This document shows, in pieces, positions 43,565 through 52,800 of a stretch of 64,000 nt of DNA. Position 1 is the first letter of the stretch. Each line of letters begins with the position of its first letter. The DNA comes from Streptomyces violens (GTDB lineage: Bacteria; Actinomycetota; Actinomycetes; Streptomycetales; Streptomycetaceae): positions 186,001 to 250,000 of the forward strand of contig NZ_JOBH01000002.1 in NCBI RefSeq assembly GCF_000717745.1, written 5' to 3'. The notes beneath the pieces were generated by a model. The model was not told the origin of the DNA, searched no databases, and saw only the letters and a list, made by a program, of their open reading frames with translations. The translations under genes and the position numbers were made by a program.

Positions 43565-44376
43565 CGCGAGTTCTCCTTGTTCTCGACGTGATCGCTCTCC
43601 ACATGGCCCGAGTCCGATACATCGTCGGTGGCCGCTGTATCGACTGTGCCGCTCTTCATCGCATATTCGCACGCAGTGCCCACGCCGGCGCCAACCACAG
43701 TGGCGACCACGATTCCGAGGTTGTAGGGCAGGCTGTGTGTCAGCATCACAGTCAGGCCCGCCGAGCAGATAGCGGCCGCCACGCGCCAGTTCGCGAGCCC
43801 CGTCGCGAGCATCGCGACGAACATGGCTGTCATGGGGAAGTCCAGACCGAGCTTCTCCAGGTCCGGCACGGCCGAGCCGAGAACCATGCCCACCACGGTG
43901 GACAGCATCCAGGTGATGTACATCACGCCAGAAGCTCCGAGGAAATACAGGTGCTTGCCGCGGGTGAGTTCCCCCTTCTTCAGCCGCTCGATGGCCACGA
44001 AGAAGACCGCGTCGATCAGTCCGAAGCCGAGCAGCATCCGCCAACGCTGCGGCACATCCTTGACGTGCGGGGTGAGGATGGTCGAGTAGATCAGCATCCT
44101 GAGGCCCAGAATGAGCGTGGTCAGGATGATCGTGAGCCAGCCCGCGCCGTTCGCGATCAGCGCGAAGCCGACGAACTGGGCGGTCCCCGAGTTCACGGCC
44201 ATGGCCAGGCCCAGGGTCGACCAGGCGGAGAGCCCGCTGGACAGGCCCAGGACGCCACCGGCGATCCCCATGGGGACGGCCGATGCGAGGAAGGGCGCCA
44301 TGCTCTTCGCCCCGGCGAGCAGCTGTTGGCGCGGAGTCGAAGGCTCCGTGGATTGCGGTATGTCTGCGGTACTCAT
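43561..44376 (-). CDS. azlC: AzlC-type branched-chain amino acid exporter, large subunit
   Basis: A 271-residue membrane protein. Typical AzlC segments are SAVPMGIAGGVLGLSSGLSAW, AVNSGTAQFVGFALIANGAG and LGLRMLIYSTILTPHVKDVPQRWR, with about eight helices. The C-terminal tail is unusually long and acidic (residues 240-271: DTAATDDVSDSGHVESDHVENKENSR-type region). The start ATG at 44376 was set from the family N-terminus. It is coupled to azlD. A long palindrome between it and the NRPS genes suggests separate transcription. Confidence 0.9.
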   Translation of the reverse strand: MSTADIPQSTEPSTPRQQLLAGAKSMAPFLASAVPMGIAGGVLGLSSGLSAWSTLGLAMAVNSGTAQFVGFALIANGAGWLTIILTTLILGLRMLIYSTILTPHVKDVPQRWRMLLGFGLIDAVFFVAIERLKKGELTRGKHLYFLGASGVMYITWMLSTVVGMVLGSAVPDLEKLGLDFPMTAMFVAMLATGLANWRVAAAICSAGLTVMLTHSLPYNLGIVVATVVGAGVGTACEYAMKSGTVDTAATDDVSDSGHVESDHVENKENSR

Positions 44377-44434
44377 CTCAGTGCACTTCGTTCGTCGGTG
44401 TTCATTGCGCGAGGCCGGCCCCGCCCTTCCCGGA

Positions 44435-44476
44435 GGCGGTCGTGGCCGGGCGGCATGCCGCCCGGCCACGACCGCC
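44435..44476. terminator. perfect 42-base palindrome after the NRPS operon
   Basis: Arms of 20 bases (44435-44454, 44457-44476) are exactly complementary around a central AT. It starts six bases after the NRPS1 stop on the minus strand. This should be a very strong terminator and would split the NRPS genes from azlC and the genes downstream. Confidence 0.8.
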
Positions 44477-44482
44477 CCGGCC

Positions 44483-47400
44483 CTACCTCGGACCGTCAGC
44501 GGCCTCGCGCCACCGGCCGAGCACCAGCTCGGCGACGGCTTCCGGAGCGGTGCGGCAGAAGTAGTGCCCGCCCGTACCGACTTCCGCGAGCCGTGGTCCT
44601 TCGGTGAAGAGCGACCACTGCCCGTACCGCTCGGCGTGCTCCGGAGTCAGGGGGTCGTCCGTCGTGTAGGTGGCGGTCAGCGGGGTGCTGAGCTTCTCCT
44701 TGACACCGTCCTTGGCCGCCGCGAGCAGATAGCCGTTGGCGGAGCTGGAGTCGTGCCGGAAGACTCCGGCGATGAACGCCACCTGCTCGGGGCGGAGCAC
44801 ATCGAGCCCGGAGAACCCGGTCTCGTCGACCAGCCACCGCACGATGTCCTCGTCCGTCATCGCTGCCACCTGGTCCAGCCCGCGCTGGGTGACCTCGGCG
44901 CTGTGCAGTAGCTTGCCACCAGTGAAGAGGTGCACCGCAGGTGCGTCTTCCGCCTCCAAGAGGCGTGCGGTCTCCAGGGCAAGAGCCGAACCGACGCAGT
45001 GCCCCCAGAGCATCACCGGCCGCCCGTCGAGGTCGTGCCGGATCTCGTCGACCACGCGGCGTGCCGCGTCCTCCACCGACAGGAAGGGCTCATTCGGCCG
45101 GCCGGCGTCATGTCCCGGAAGTTCCACACCGTAGACGGCGATGCCGCTGCCCAGCCCGTCGAGTGCCTGAGCCAACGGTTCGAAGTTGATGGCATTGCCG
45201 CCCGCGTACGAGAAGCACACCAGGACGCACCCGGCGCTGCCCGGGTCGGCCGAAAGAGCGTGCAGCAGTCTCTGCTCCGCCTTCTTCTCCGCGGCGTCCT
45301 CATCCTGGCGGGCCTGGGCCACGGCGCAGAGCGGTTCGAGCGTCGAATTGCGCATCAGGTCGGTCAGCGACACAAGGCCGTCCAGCTCCATGATCACGCG
45401 CATGGCCATCAGGGAACTGCCGCCGAGCACGAAGAAGTTGTCGTCGAGGCTGACCTCCTCCAGCGGTACACCGAGCACCTTGGACCATGCCTCGGCAATG
45501 CGCACCTCCACGTCAGTGGTGGGGCGACGGTCCGTGGCCTTGCTGGCCGCCTCGCCGGACTCCTGCTCCGCGGCGTGGCCGAACACCACGCGCTTGCGCT
45601 CCTCCAGTCGGCCGAGTACCTCGATGCCATGGAGCGTGCGACGACCGTACAGGCCGGTCTTCACCGTCTCCGACCGTGCGTCCTCGGCCACGAGAACGAT
45701 CTCGCCGAGTGTGGCGAAAGGCGCTCGCAGGCCGTGTTCGTCGACGACCCGTGCCCCGAAACGCCGTGCCGGGTCCGGCACGAGCTCCTGGAGCCGGGCG
45801 GGCAGGGCCTCCGTCCGCTCCGCCTCGGCGAGTGCTGTGAGCTCTTCCTCGGGCAGCAGCACAGCGAGATGGTGCTCGGCGGTGGGGTCGGCGGTCATCT
45901 GGTCGAACGCGGCGATGTAGTAGGCGCCGATCCGTTCCATCTGCCACGGCTCGAAGAGGTGAGCGTGGTAGTGCAGGCACAGCCGCACCTCGTCGGTGAC
46001 GAAGTGCCGGGAGTATTCGGCGCGGAGCACGAACTCCGTCTCGGAGTTGGCCCGTACGTCGAGGATCGAGAAGCCGTCGATCGCTTCGAGCTGCTTCAGC
46101 AGATAGAAGTGCGTGAAGTTGAACGCCGTCTCGAACAGCGGTTCCTGGGTGCCCAGATCGTGCTTCATCTGCGCCATCGGATAACGCCGCGCGGGAAGCA
46201 GATCGATCTCGGACCGGTAGACCTGGCGCACGAGGTCGGCCCAGGAGCCCTCGTCCATCCGTGCCCGGAACGGCACCGTGTTCAGGAAGAGGCCGATCGC
46301 GCGCGTGGCGTCCTCCGCTTCGGGACGACCGCTGTGCTCATAGCCCGTCATGACGTCGCGGTCACCCGCGATCAGGGAAAGGACCTTGGTGTGCGCGGCC
46401 ATCGCGACGTTCTTTACCGGAACGGACAGCTTGTTGGCCAGCTCCACGATGCGGTCGGAGAGCCCGCGGGGGAACTCCACCTCGTGGAAGAGTACGGGGA
46501 AGACCTCCGGGTCCTCCGACTCCTTCGTCCGGGGCAGCTCGGTGAACGTACTGCCGTCGAGCATCTCGGCCCAGTAGGCGTGGTGCTCCTCGTTCTCCAG
46601 GGACTGCCGCTCCAGCTCGACGTAGTTGCGCCCGTGATTGTCCACAAGAGCGTCCGGCAGCGCCCGCCCCTCCAGAAGCCGGTAGTAGGTGTCGAACAGC
46701 GTGGTGTGCACCAGCGTGATGCTCCAGCCGTCGAGAGCCGAGTTGTGCTGGCTGAGCGAGTACCGGAACAGTTCGTCGCTCAGGATGTGGACATGCAGCC
46801 GGACGAGACCGGGCTGGGTCCAGACGAACTGGTCCGCCTTCTCCTCCTCGGCCCAGTTGCGGTACCAGGCGTCCTGCTCATCGGCCGACATGCCGCGCAG
46901 ATCGGCGATGGCCAGCGGCAGCGGCGCGTCCTCATGAACGAACTGCAGGTACTCGCTGTAGCCGGTGAGGTGGTAGCTCGTTCGAAAGATGGGGTTTCGC
47001 TCGACCACGATCCGGGCCGCCCGCTCGAAGGTCTCAGTGTCGAGAGAGCTGTGGATCATGTAGCTGATGATGTCGTGGTACTCAGCCGTGCCATGTGACA
47101 ACTCGCTCTGGAAGACCAGACCCGCCTGGAGCTGGGTCATCGGATATGCGTCTTCGATGCCAGCGGGGATCTTGGCCCGGTCCTCGGGAGCGAGAAGCTC
47201 GAAAGGCTCCAGCTTGCGTACCGCCGCGCCGCCCGCGTGCGCCTCCTCGGCCAGGCTTGCGGCCAGCTCGGCGACCGTGGGGTTCTGGAAGAACTGCTGG
47301 AAGGTGAAGTCGAGGTTGGCCTTCCGCGCCTTGGCCAGCACCGTGACGAAGTGGATCGAGTTGCCGCCCAGGGCGAAGAAGTTCTCGTGTACGCCGATCC

Positions 47401-49783
47401 GGTCATAGCCGAGCACCTCGCCCCAGATCCGGGCCAGGTCCGCTTCCTGCGGTGTCCGGGGGGCGACGTACGCGACGTCATCGCGCGCCGGCTGCTCGGG
47501 CTCGGGCAGTGCCCGCCGGTCCAGCTTGCCGTTCGGCGTGAGCGGAAAGGCCGACAGGGTGACCAGCCGGGCCGGGACCATGTATTCGGGGAGCACGCGG
47601 CCCAGGTGGCTCTTGAGGTCCGCCTCGGCGATCTCCTCCGAGGACAGGACGTAGCCACACAGGGAGGTCTGTCCGTCGCCCGCCTTGCGGGCGACGACAA
47701 CGGCGTCCTTCACGCCGGGGTGCTGGCGCAGCCGCTCCTCGATCTCCCCCAGTTCGATGCGATAGCCGCGCACCTTGACCTGGTGGTCGATGCGGCCCAG
47801 GTACTCGATTGTGCCGTCGGGCAGCCATCGGGCGAGGTCACCTGTGCGATAGACACGCTCTTCACCCGCGTGCGGAGCGGCAACGAACCGCTCCGCGGTG
47901 AGTTCGGGGCGGTGCAGATAGCCGCGGGCCAGTTGCACACCGGCGATGCACAGCTCGCCGGGAACGCCGACCGGCTGCGGGCGCAGGTCCGCGTCAAGCA
48001 TCATGATGCGCGTGTTGTCGATCGGTCGCCCGATCGGCACCCGGGTCTCGTCGCCGCCACAGGCATAGTGCGTGATGTCCACGGCCGCCTCGGTGGGACC
48101 GTACAGATTCACCAGCCGGGCATCTGCCACAACCTCGGTGAAGCGCCGAGTGTGGAGCGGAGTCAGTGCCTCGCCGCTGGCGAACACCTGCCGCAGGGAG
48201 GAGAGTCGCCCTTGCTCTCCCGCTCCGGACACATAGTCCAGGAACGCGCCGAGCATGGACGGCACGAAGTGCATCGTGGTGACACCGTGCCGCTCGATCG
48301 CGGCGGCCAGGGCCTCCGGGTTCCGCTCCGCCCCCGGCGCGGGCAGGCACACGGACGCACCTTCGAGCATCCACCAGAACAGTTCCCACACGGAGACGTC
48401 GAAGGAGGTGGGTGTCTTCTGCATGAGGACGTCGGCAGAGGTGATCGGGTACGCCTTCTGCATCCATGTGATGCGGTTGACGGCCGAACGGTGCTCGATC
48501 TGTACGCCCTTGGGGTTACCGGTCGACCCCGAGGTGTAGATGACGTAGGCCAGGTCCCGAGCGGTGCCCTCGACAACCGGAGTCCTCGTATCGGCCGCGT
48601 AGCTCGCCTCGTCGGACAGATCCACGACCGCCATGTCGCCGGTCACGAGCCCGGCGTGGCGTGGCTGGGTGAGAACGAGGCGGGCCGCGCTGTCTTCCAG
48701 GATGTACGCGATGCGGTCGCGCGGGTTCGACGGGTCCACCGGCAGATACGCGCCGCCCGCCTTCAGTACGCCATAGATGGCGACGAGCATCTCGGGGGAG
48801 CGGTCCGCGAGCACCGCCACCAGGTCGTCACGTCCGACGCCGTGCGCCCGGAGCGTGTGCGCGAGGCGATTTGCCCGGCTGTCCAGCTCGGCGTAGGTGA
48901 GGCGGAAATCGTCACCCACTACGGCGAGGGCATCCGGGCGAGCGGCCACCTGCCGGCTGAACAGTTCGTCCAGCCGCACGGAGTCCTCGAAGGCCGCCTC
49001 GGTGGCGTTGGCGTCGGCGATCAGCTTGCGATCGGCATCCGAGTGCAGATCGAGTGCGGCCAGGGGCACGTCGGGCTCATGGACCGCGTGTCCCAGCAGA
49101 ACGGCACAGTGGGCGAGGAGCCGCTCTGCGGTTTCGGCACTCTGCTCGTCCGCCCGGTACCGCAGTTCAAGTGCCAGACCGTCCTGCTGCCGCACGAACG
49201 CGAAGGCCAGCGCGAAGGCCTGTCGTTCTTCGGCCGGCGCGTCGGCGCGCACGGAGTCGACCAGGACCTTGGCGAAGGGGTGCTCCCCCTCCGGTGCGAA
49301 GGCGCCCAGCTCTTCCGCAAGGATCTCAAGGGGGAAGTCCTGGTGCTCCAGCGCGGCGAGCAGCCGCGACTTGACCTCACCGAGGAGCCCCCGAAGCGCG
49401 GTGTCGCGCGTGAACGGCAGCCTCAGCACCAACGTGTCCGCGAGCGGCTCGGCCGCGCCCGGCTTACGGATCGAGGGGGTGGCGAGGACAGACTCCTCCC
49501 CGCTGGTATAGCGCTGGAGAAGAGCGCCGACGACGGCGAGCAGCACGGAGTGCAGAGCGGCGTCCTGGCCTCGCGTCAGTTTCTCGAGGCGCTCTGCCAG
49601 GGCAGGGCCCAGAACGATCGAGGCAACCCCGCGGGCACTTCGGCCGCCCGAAGTCGCGTTCAGGTCGGACGGGAATCCGGTGCGCTCGGGCAGGGCCGCC
49701 AGTTCGGTTCGCCAGAACGCGCCCTCCCGCGGTCGCTGCGCCGCAGCGACCTTGAGCTGGCCTCGGGTCTCGATGGATTGCAT
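44483..49783 (-). CDS. NRPS1: [half C]-A(Ser)-T-C*-[A remnant]-T-TE(Cys)
   Basis: A 1766-residue synthetase. Residues 1-250 are the C-lobe of a condensation domain without its HHxxxDG half. A1 is at about 270-770 (YTSGSTG near 414; NGKLDRRALP near 754); pocket residues read DVWHFSLVDK, the serine code. T1 is near 804 (GGNSIHF). A full condensation domain spans 895-1320, but its active site is HNSALDG near 1013, Asn replacing the second His. About 100 residues of a collapsed A domain follow, then T2 (GGSSLMA near 1454) and a thioesterase with GHCVG near 1594, Cys replacing Ser, plus GGHYF. The ATG has GGAAGG. It is the last NRPS gene before the palindromic terminator. Confidence 0.93.
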   Translation of the reverse strand: MQSIETRGQLKVAAAQRPREGAFWRTELAALPERTGFPSDLNATSGGRSARGVASIVLGPALAERLEKLTRGQDAALHSVLLAVVGALLQRYTSGEESVLATPSIRKPGAAEPLADTLVLRLPFTRDTALRGLLGEVKSRLLAALEHQDFPLEILAEELGAFAPEGEHPFAKVLVDSVRADAPAEERQAFALAFAFVRQQDGLALELRYRADEQSAETAERLLAHCAVLLGHAVHEPDVPLAALDLHSDADRKLIADANATEAAFEDSVRLDELFSRQVAARPDALAVVGDDFRLTYAELDSRANRLAHTLRAHGVGRDDLVAVLADRSPEMLVAIYGVLKAGGAYLPVDPSNPRDRIAYILEDSAARLVLTQPRHAGLVTGDMAVVDLSDEASYAADTRTPVVEGTARDLAYVIYTSGSTGNPKGVQIEHRSAVNRITWMQKAYPITSADVLMQKTPTSFDVSVWELFWWMLEGASVCLPAPGAERNPEALAAAIERHGVTTMHFVPSMLGAFLDYVSGAGEQGRLSSLRQVFASGEALTPLHTRRFTEVVADARLVNLYGPTEAAVDITHYACGGDETRVPIGRPIDNTRIMMLDADLRPQPVGVPGELCIAGVQLARGYLHRPELTAERFVAAPHAGEERVYRTGDLARWLPDGTIEYLGRIDHQVKVRGYRIELGEIEERLRQHPGVKDAVVVARKAGDGQTSLCGYVLSSEEIAEADLKSHLGRVLPEYMVPARLVTLSAFPLTPNGKLDRRALPEPEQPARDDVAYVAPRTPQEADLARIWGEVLGYDRIGVHENFFALGGNSIHFVTVLAKARKANLDFTFQQFFQNPTVAELAASLAEEAHAGGAAVRKLEPFELLAPEDRAKIPAGIEDAYPMTQLQAGLVFQSELSHGTAEYHDIISYMIHSSLDTETFERAARIVVERNPIFRTSYHLTGYSEYLQFVHEDAPLPLAIADLRGMSADEQDAWYRNWAEEEKADQFVWTQPGLVRLHVHILSDELFRYSLSQHNSALDGWSITLVHTTLFDTYYRLLEGRALPDALVDNHGRNYVELERQSLENEEHHAYWAEMLDGSTFTELPRTKESEDPEVFPVLFHEVEFPRGLSDRIVELANKLSVPVKNVAMAAHTKVLSLIAGDRDVMTGYEHSGRPEAEDATRAIGLFLNTVPFRARMDEGSWADLVRQVYRSEIDLLPARRYPMAQMKHDLGTQEPLFETAFNFTHFYLLKQLEAIDGFSILDVRANSETEFVLRAEYSRHFVTDEVRLCLHYHAHLFEPWQMERIGAYYIAAFDQMTADPTAEHHLAVLLPEEELTALAEAERTEALPARLQELVPDPARRFGARVVDEHGLRAPFATLGEIVLVAEDARSETVKTGLYGRRTLHGIEVLGRLEERKRVVFGHAAEQESGEAASKATDRRPTTDVEVRIAEAWSKVLGVPLEEVSLDDNFFVLGGSSLMAMRVIMELDGLVSLTDLMRNSTLEPLCAVAQARQDEDAAEKKAEQRLLHALSADPGSAGCVLVCFSYAGGNAINFEPLAQALDGLGSGIAVYGVELPGHDAGRPNEPFLSVEDAARRVVDEIRHDLDGRPVMLWGHCVGSALALETARLLEAEDAPAVHLFTGGKLLHSAEVTQRGLDQVAAMTDEDIVRWLVDETGFSGLDVLRPEQVAFIAGVFRHDSSSANGYLLAAAKDGVKEKLSTPLTATYTTDDPLTPEHAERYGQWSLFTEGPRLAEVGTGGHYFCRTAPEAVAELVLGRWREAADGPR

Positions 49784-49803
49784 CGTGCCTTCCAGGAAAG
49801 TAG

Positions 49804-52800
49804 TCAGAAATCGAAGTCGAGCGTGAGCTCGGGGGCGGACTGCTCGACCGCGGGACTGCGGCCCAGGTCGGCCAAGCACTCATCAGGGTTGGCCAGTGCG
49901 GCGTCGAGGACCGTGAGGAGTTCGTCGCGGAACATCTCGACCGTGGGACGCAGGAAGAGACTCGTGGCGTAGGCCCAGCGGGCCGTAAAGCCTTCCGGAG
50001 CGTCCTCGATCTGCAGGTTGAGGTCGAAGATCGTGCGCCGGGTGGCTTCGAGGCTCCAGTGAGGCCGGCCACCGAGGAAGTCCACCTGGTGAAGTCCGGT
50101 GTCCTGCAGAGCGAAGAGGGTGTCGAAGAGCGGGTGGCGACTGAAGTCCCGCCCGCCGGCCAGCGATATGACGTCGTCGAACGGGTGGTCCTGATGGTCC
50201 GCCGCTGCCAGAGCGTGCTCGGCCACGGCTCGGAGATGTGCCCGGAAGGACAGTTCGGGGTCCGGCCGCAGACGCAGACAGAGCGTATTGACGAACATTC
50301 CCTGTGCCCGGTCCACACCCGGCAGATGACGACCGGAGACGGGCGTGCCCACAGTGACGTCGGTGCTGCCGGTCACCCGGCCGAGGAACGCGGTGTACGC
50401 GGCAAGGAGCACGTGGAAAGTGGTCACTCCCTCAGCACGGGCCAGTTCACGGGCCGACTCGCTGCGCTTTGCACCGAAGGTGAAATGGAGACAGTCGCCC
50501 TCGGTCCGGCGGACCGGAGGCCGTGGCAGATCCGTCGGCAGTCCGAGGGGCCTGACCGGTTCCCCGAAGGTCTCGGCCCAGAAGGCCCGTTGGGCCTCTG
50601 AGAGTCGCCGGCTCTCCGGGCCCGCCGTCCACTGCGCGAAGTCCCGGTAGGTCACTCCCGCTTCGGGCAGCGTTTCGCCGCTCATCAGGGCCGCCCACTC
50701 CTCCATGAGAAGAGCCAGCGAGAAGCCGTCGGTGAGCAGGTGGTGCACATCGAGAATCAGCCGGGTCCCGGTGCGGTGGCGAAGCAGCACCGCTCGCCAC
50801 AGCGGGGCACGGTGCGGATCGAATGCCCGGATCCAGTGCTCGGTCCAGGTCTCAGGATCCTCCTGCGCGGTCAGGACGACCTCGTCCAGCGCCACCGGGA
50901 TCGCGTCGTGCACGCGCTGGTACGGCTGCCCGTCCTCGTCCACGGCGATGTCGGTGCGCAGCACTTCGTGCCGGGCGGCCAGCTGCGCCAAGGTGGCACG
51001 CAACTGCCCGGCATCCGCCGGCCCAGGAAGGTCGACGAGAATCGGAAGGTTGTACTCCGTTCCGGACTGATCCTTGACCTGCTCGATGTAGATGCCTCTT
51101 TGCTGAGGCGACAGCGGGGTGCGCTCACTGGCGAGGCCCGGCCCCGGACCCTCGACGTCCGCGTCCGCTCCGTCCGCACCGCGGACGAGGTCGGCGAGTG
51201 CGGCGATCGTACGGGCGGCGAGCACCGCGGACACCGAGCACGCCACGCCGAACCGGCGACGGACACGGGCGGAGAGCCGGGTCGCGCTCAGCGAGCTGCC
51301 GCCCAGCTGGTCGAGGGTGTCCTCGGCGCCGATTCCGCGGACGCCCAGGACGTCCTCCCAGATGGCGACCAGGGCACGCTCGATCTCGTCGCGCGCGGCC
51401 TTCCCGTCGTCCGGGCTCCGCTCGATACCGACGGGCTCGGGTTCGGGCAACGCCGCCCTGTCCACCTTGCCGTTGGCGGTCAGCGGCAGCACAGGCATCA
51501 CGACGATGTGCGCCGGCACCATGTGCGGAGGCAGCACCGGTTCGATCTCCGCGCGCAGACGTTCCGGCGCGAGGGATTCGTCTCCGGACACATACGCGCA
51601 CAGGTAGCTGTCCGACGACTCGGGCCTGCGTCGCGCAAGGACCACCGCCGCACGTACATCGGGGTGGGTGAGCAGGGCGTTCTCGATCTCGCCCGGCTCC
51701 ACGCGGAAGCCGCGCACCTTGACCTGGTGGTCGGTCCGGCCGAGGAAGTCGATGCTCCCGTCCGCGAGTTGACGCACCCTGTCACCTGTCCGATAGAGCA
51801 CCCGGCCGGGCTCGAAGGGGTGTGGGACAAAGGCACGCTCGGTGAGTTCGGGCCGGCCATGGTAGCCGAGCCCCATTCCCTCGCTGCCCACGTACAGCTC
51901 CCCCGGCACCCCCGTCGGGAGCGGCCTGCGGTGCTGGTTCAGGACGTAGGCGGTGCTGTTGGGAAGGGGCCGGCCGATGGGCACACGGGCGCCGATCGGT
52001 TCGGTCACGGGGTGGCAGGTGGAGAAGACCACGTTCTCCGTCGGGCCGTAGCCGTTGCTGAGCTTGAGCCCCGGGTTGGCCCGCAGCACGGAACGGACGT
52101 GCTTCGTGGAGAGGACATCACCGCCGACGAGCAGCTCACGCAGCGCGCGGAACACGGTCGGATCCTCGTTCGCGAGCTGGTTGAACAGTGCCGAGGTGAA
52201 GAACGCAGTAGTGATCCCCTGACTGTCCAGAGCCAGCTTCAGCTCCTCGACGTCGAGGAAGGTCTCGCGGTCGAGTATGTGCAGCGTGCCACCGCAGAGC
52301 AGTGCGCCCCACATCTCCCAGACCGATGCGTCGAACCCGGTCGCCCCGATCTGGGCCATCCTGACGGAGGGGTCGAGGCGTACGTAGTCGACTCCGCGGA
52401 CCAGGCGGACGATGCCCCGGTGCGGGACCATGACACCCTTTGGATGCCCAGTGGTTCCGGAGGTGTACATCAGATACGCGGCGGCGGCTGCGTCCTCGCA
52501 GACCCCTTCCTCAGCCACCGGCTCGGCCGACCAGTCCTGGCTGTCCATCGCGATAACGTGCCCATGGGCGCCCACGGCGCCCACGGCCCCGCTGAACCGG
52601 CCGATCAGCTCGGTCGTGGCCAGCACATGGTGCGCGCCGCTGTCCTTGAGGAGATACGAGACCCTGTCCGCCGGGTAGTCGGGATCCACCGGCAGGTAGA
52701 TCCCCCCGGCCTTGAGCACCGCGAGCGCCCCGACGACCAGGTCGGGAGTGCGGGACAGCAGCAGGGCCACGGGCTCACCGGAGCGCAGTCCGCCCCGGCG

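Noticed and set aside
44930..49972. Long plus-strand frames opposite NRPS1, up to 900 codons
   Set aside because: They are shadows of the NRPS reading frame; the minus strand shows complete ordered domains and motifs.
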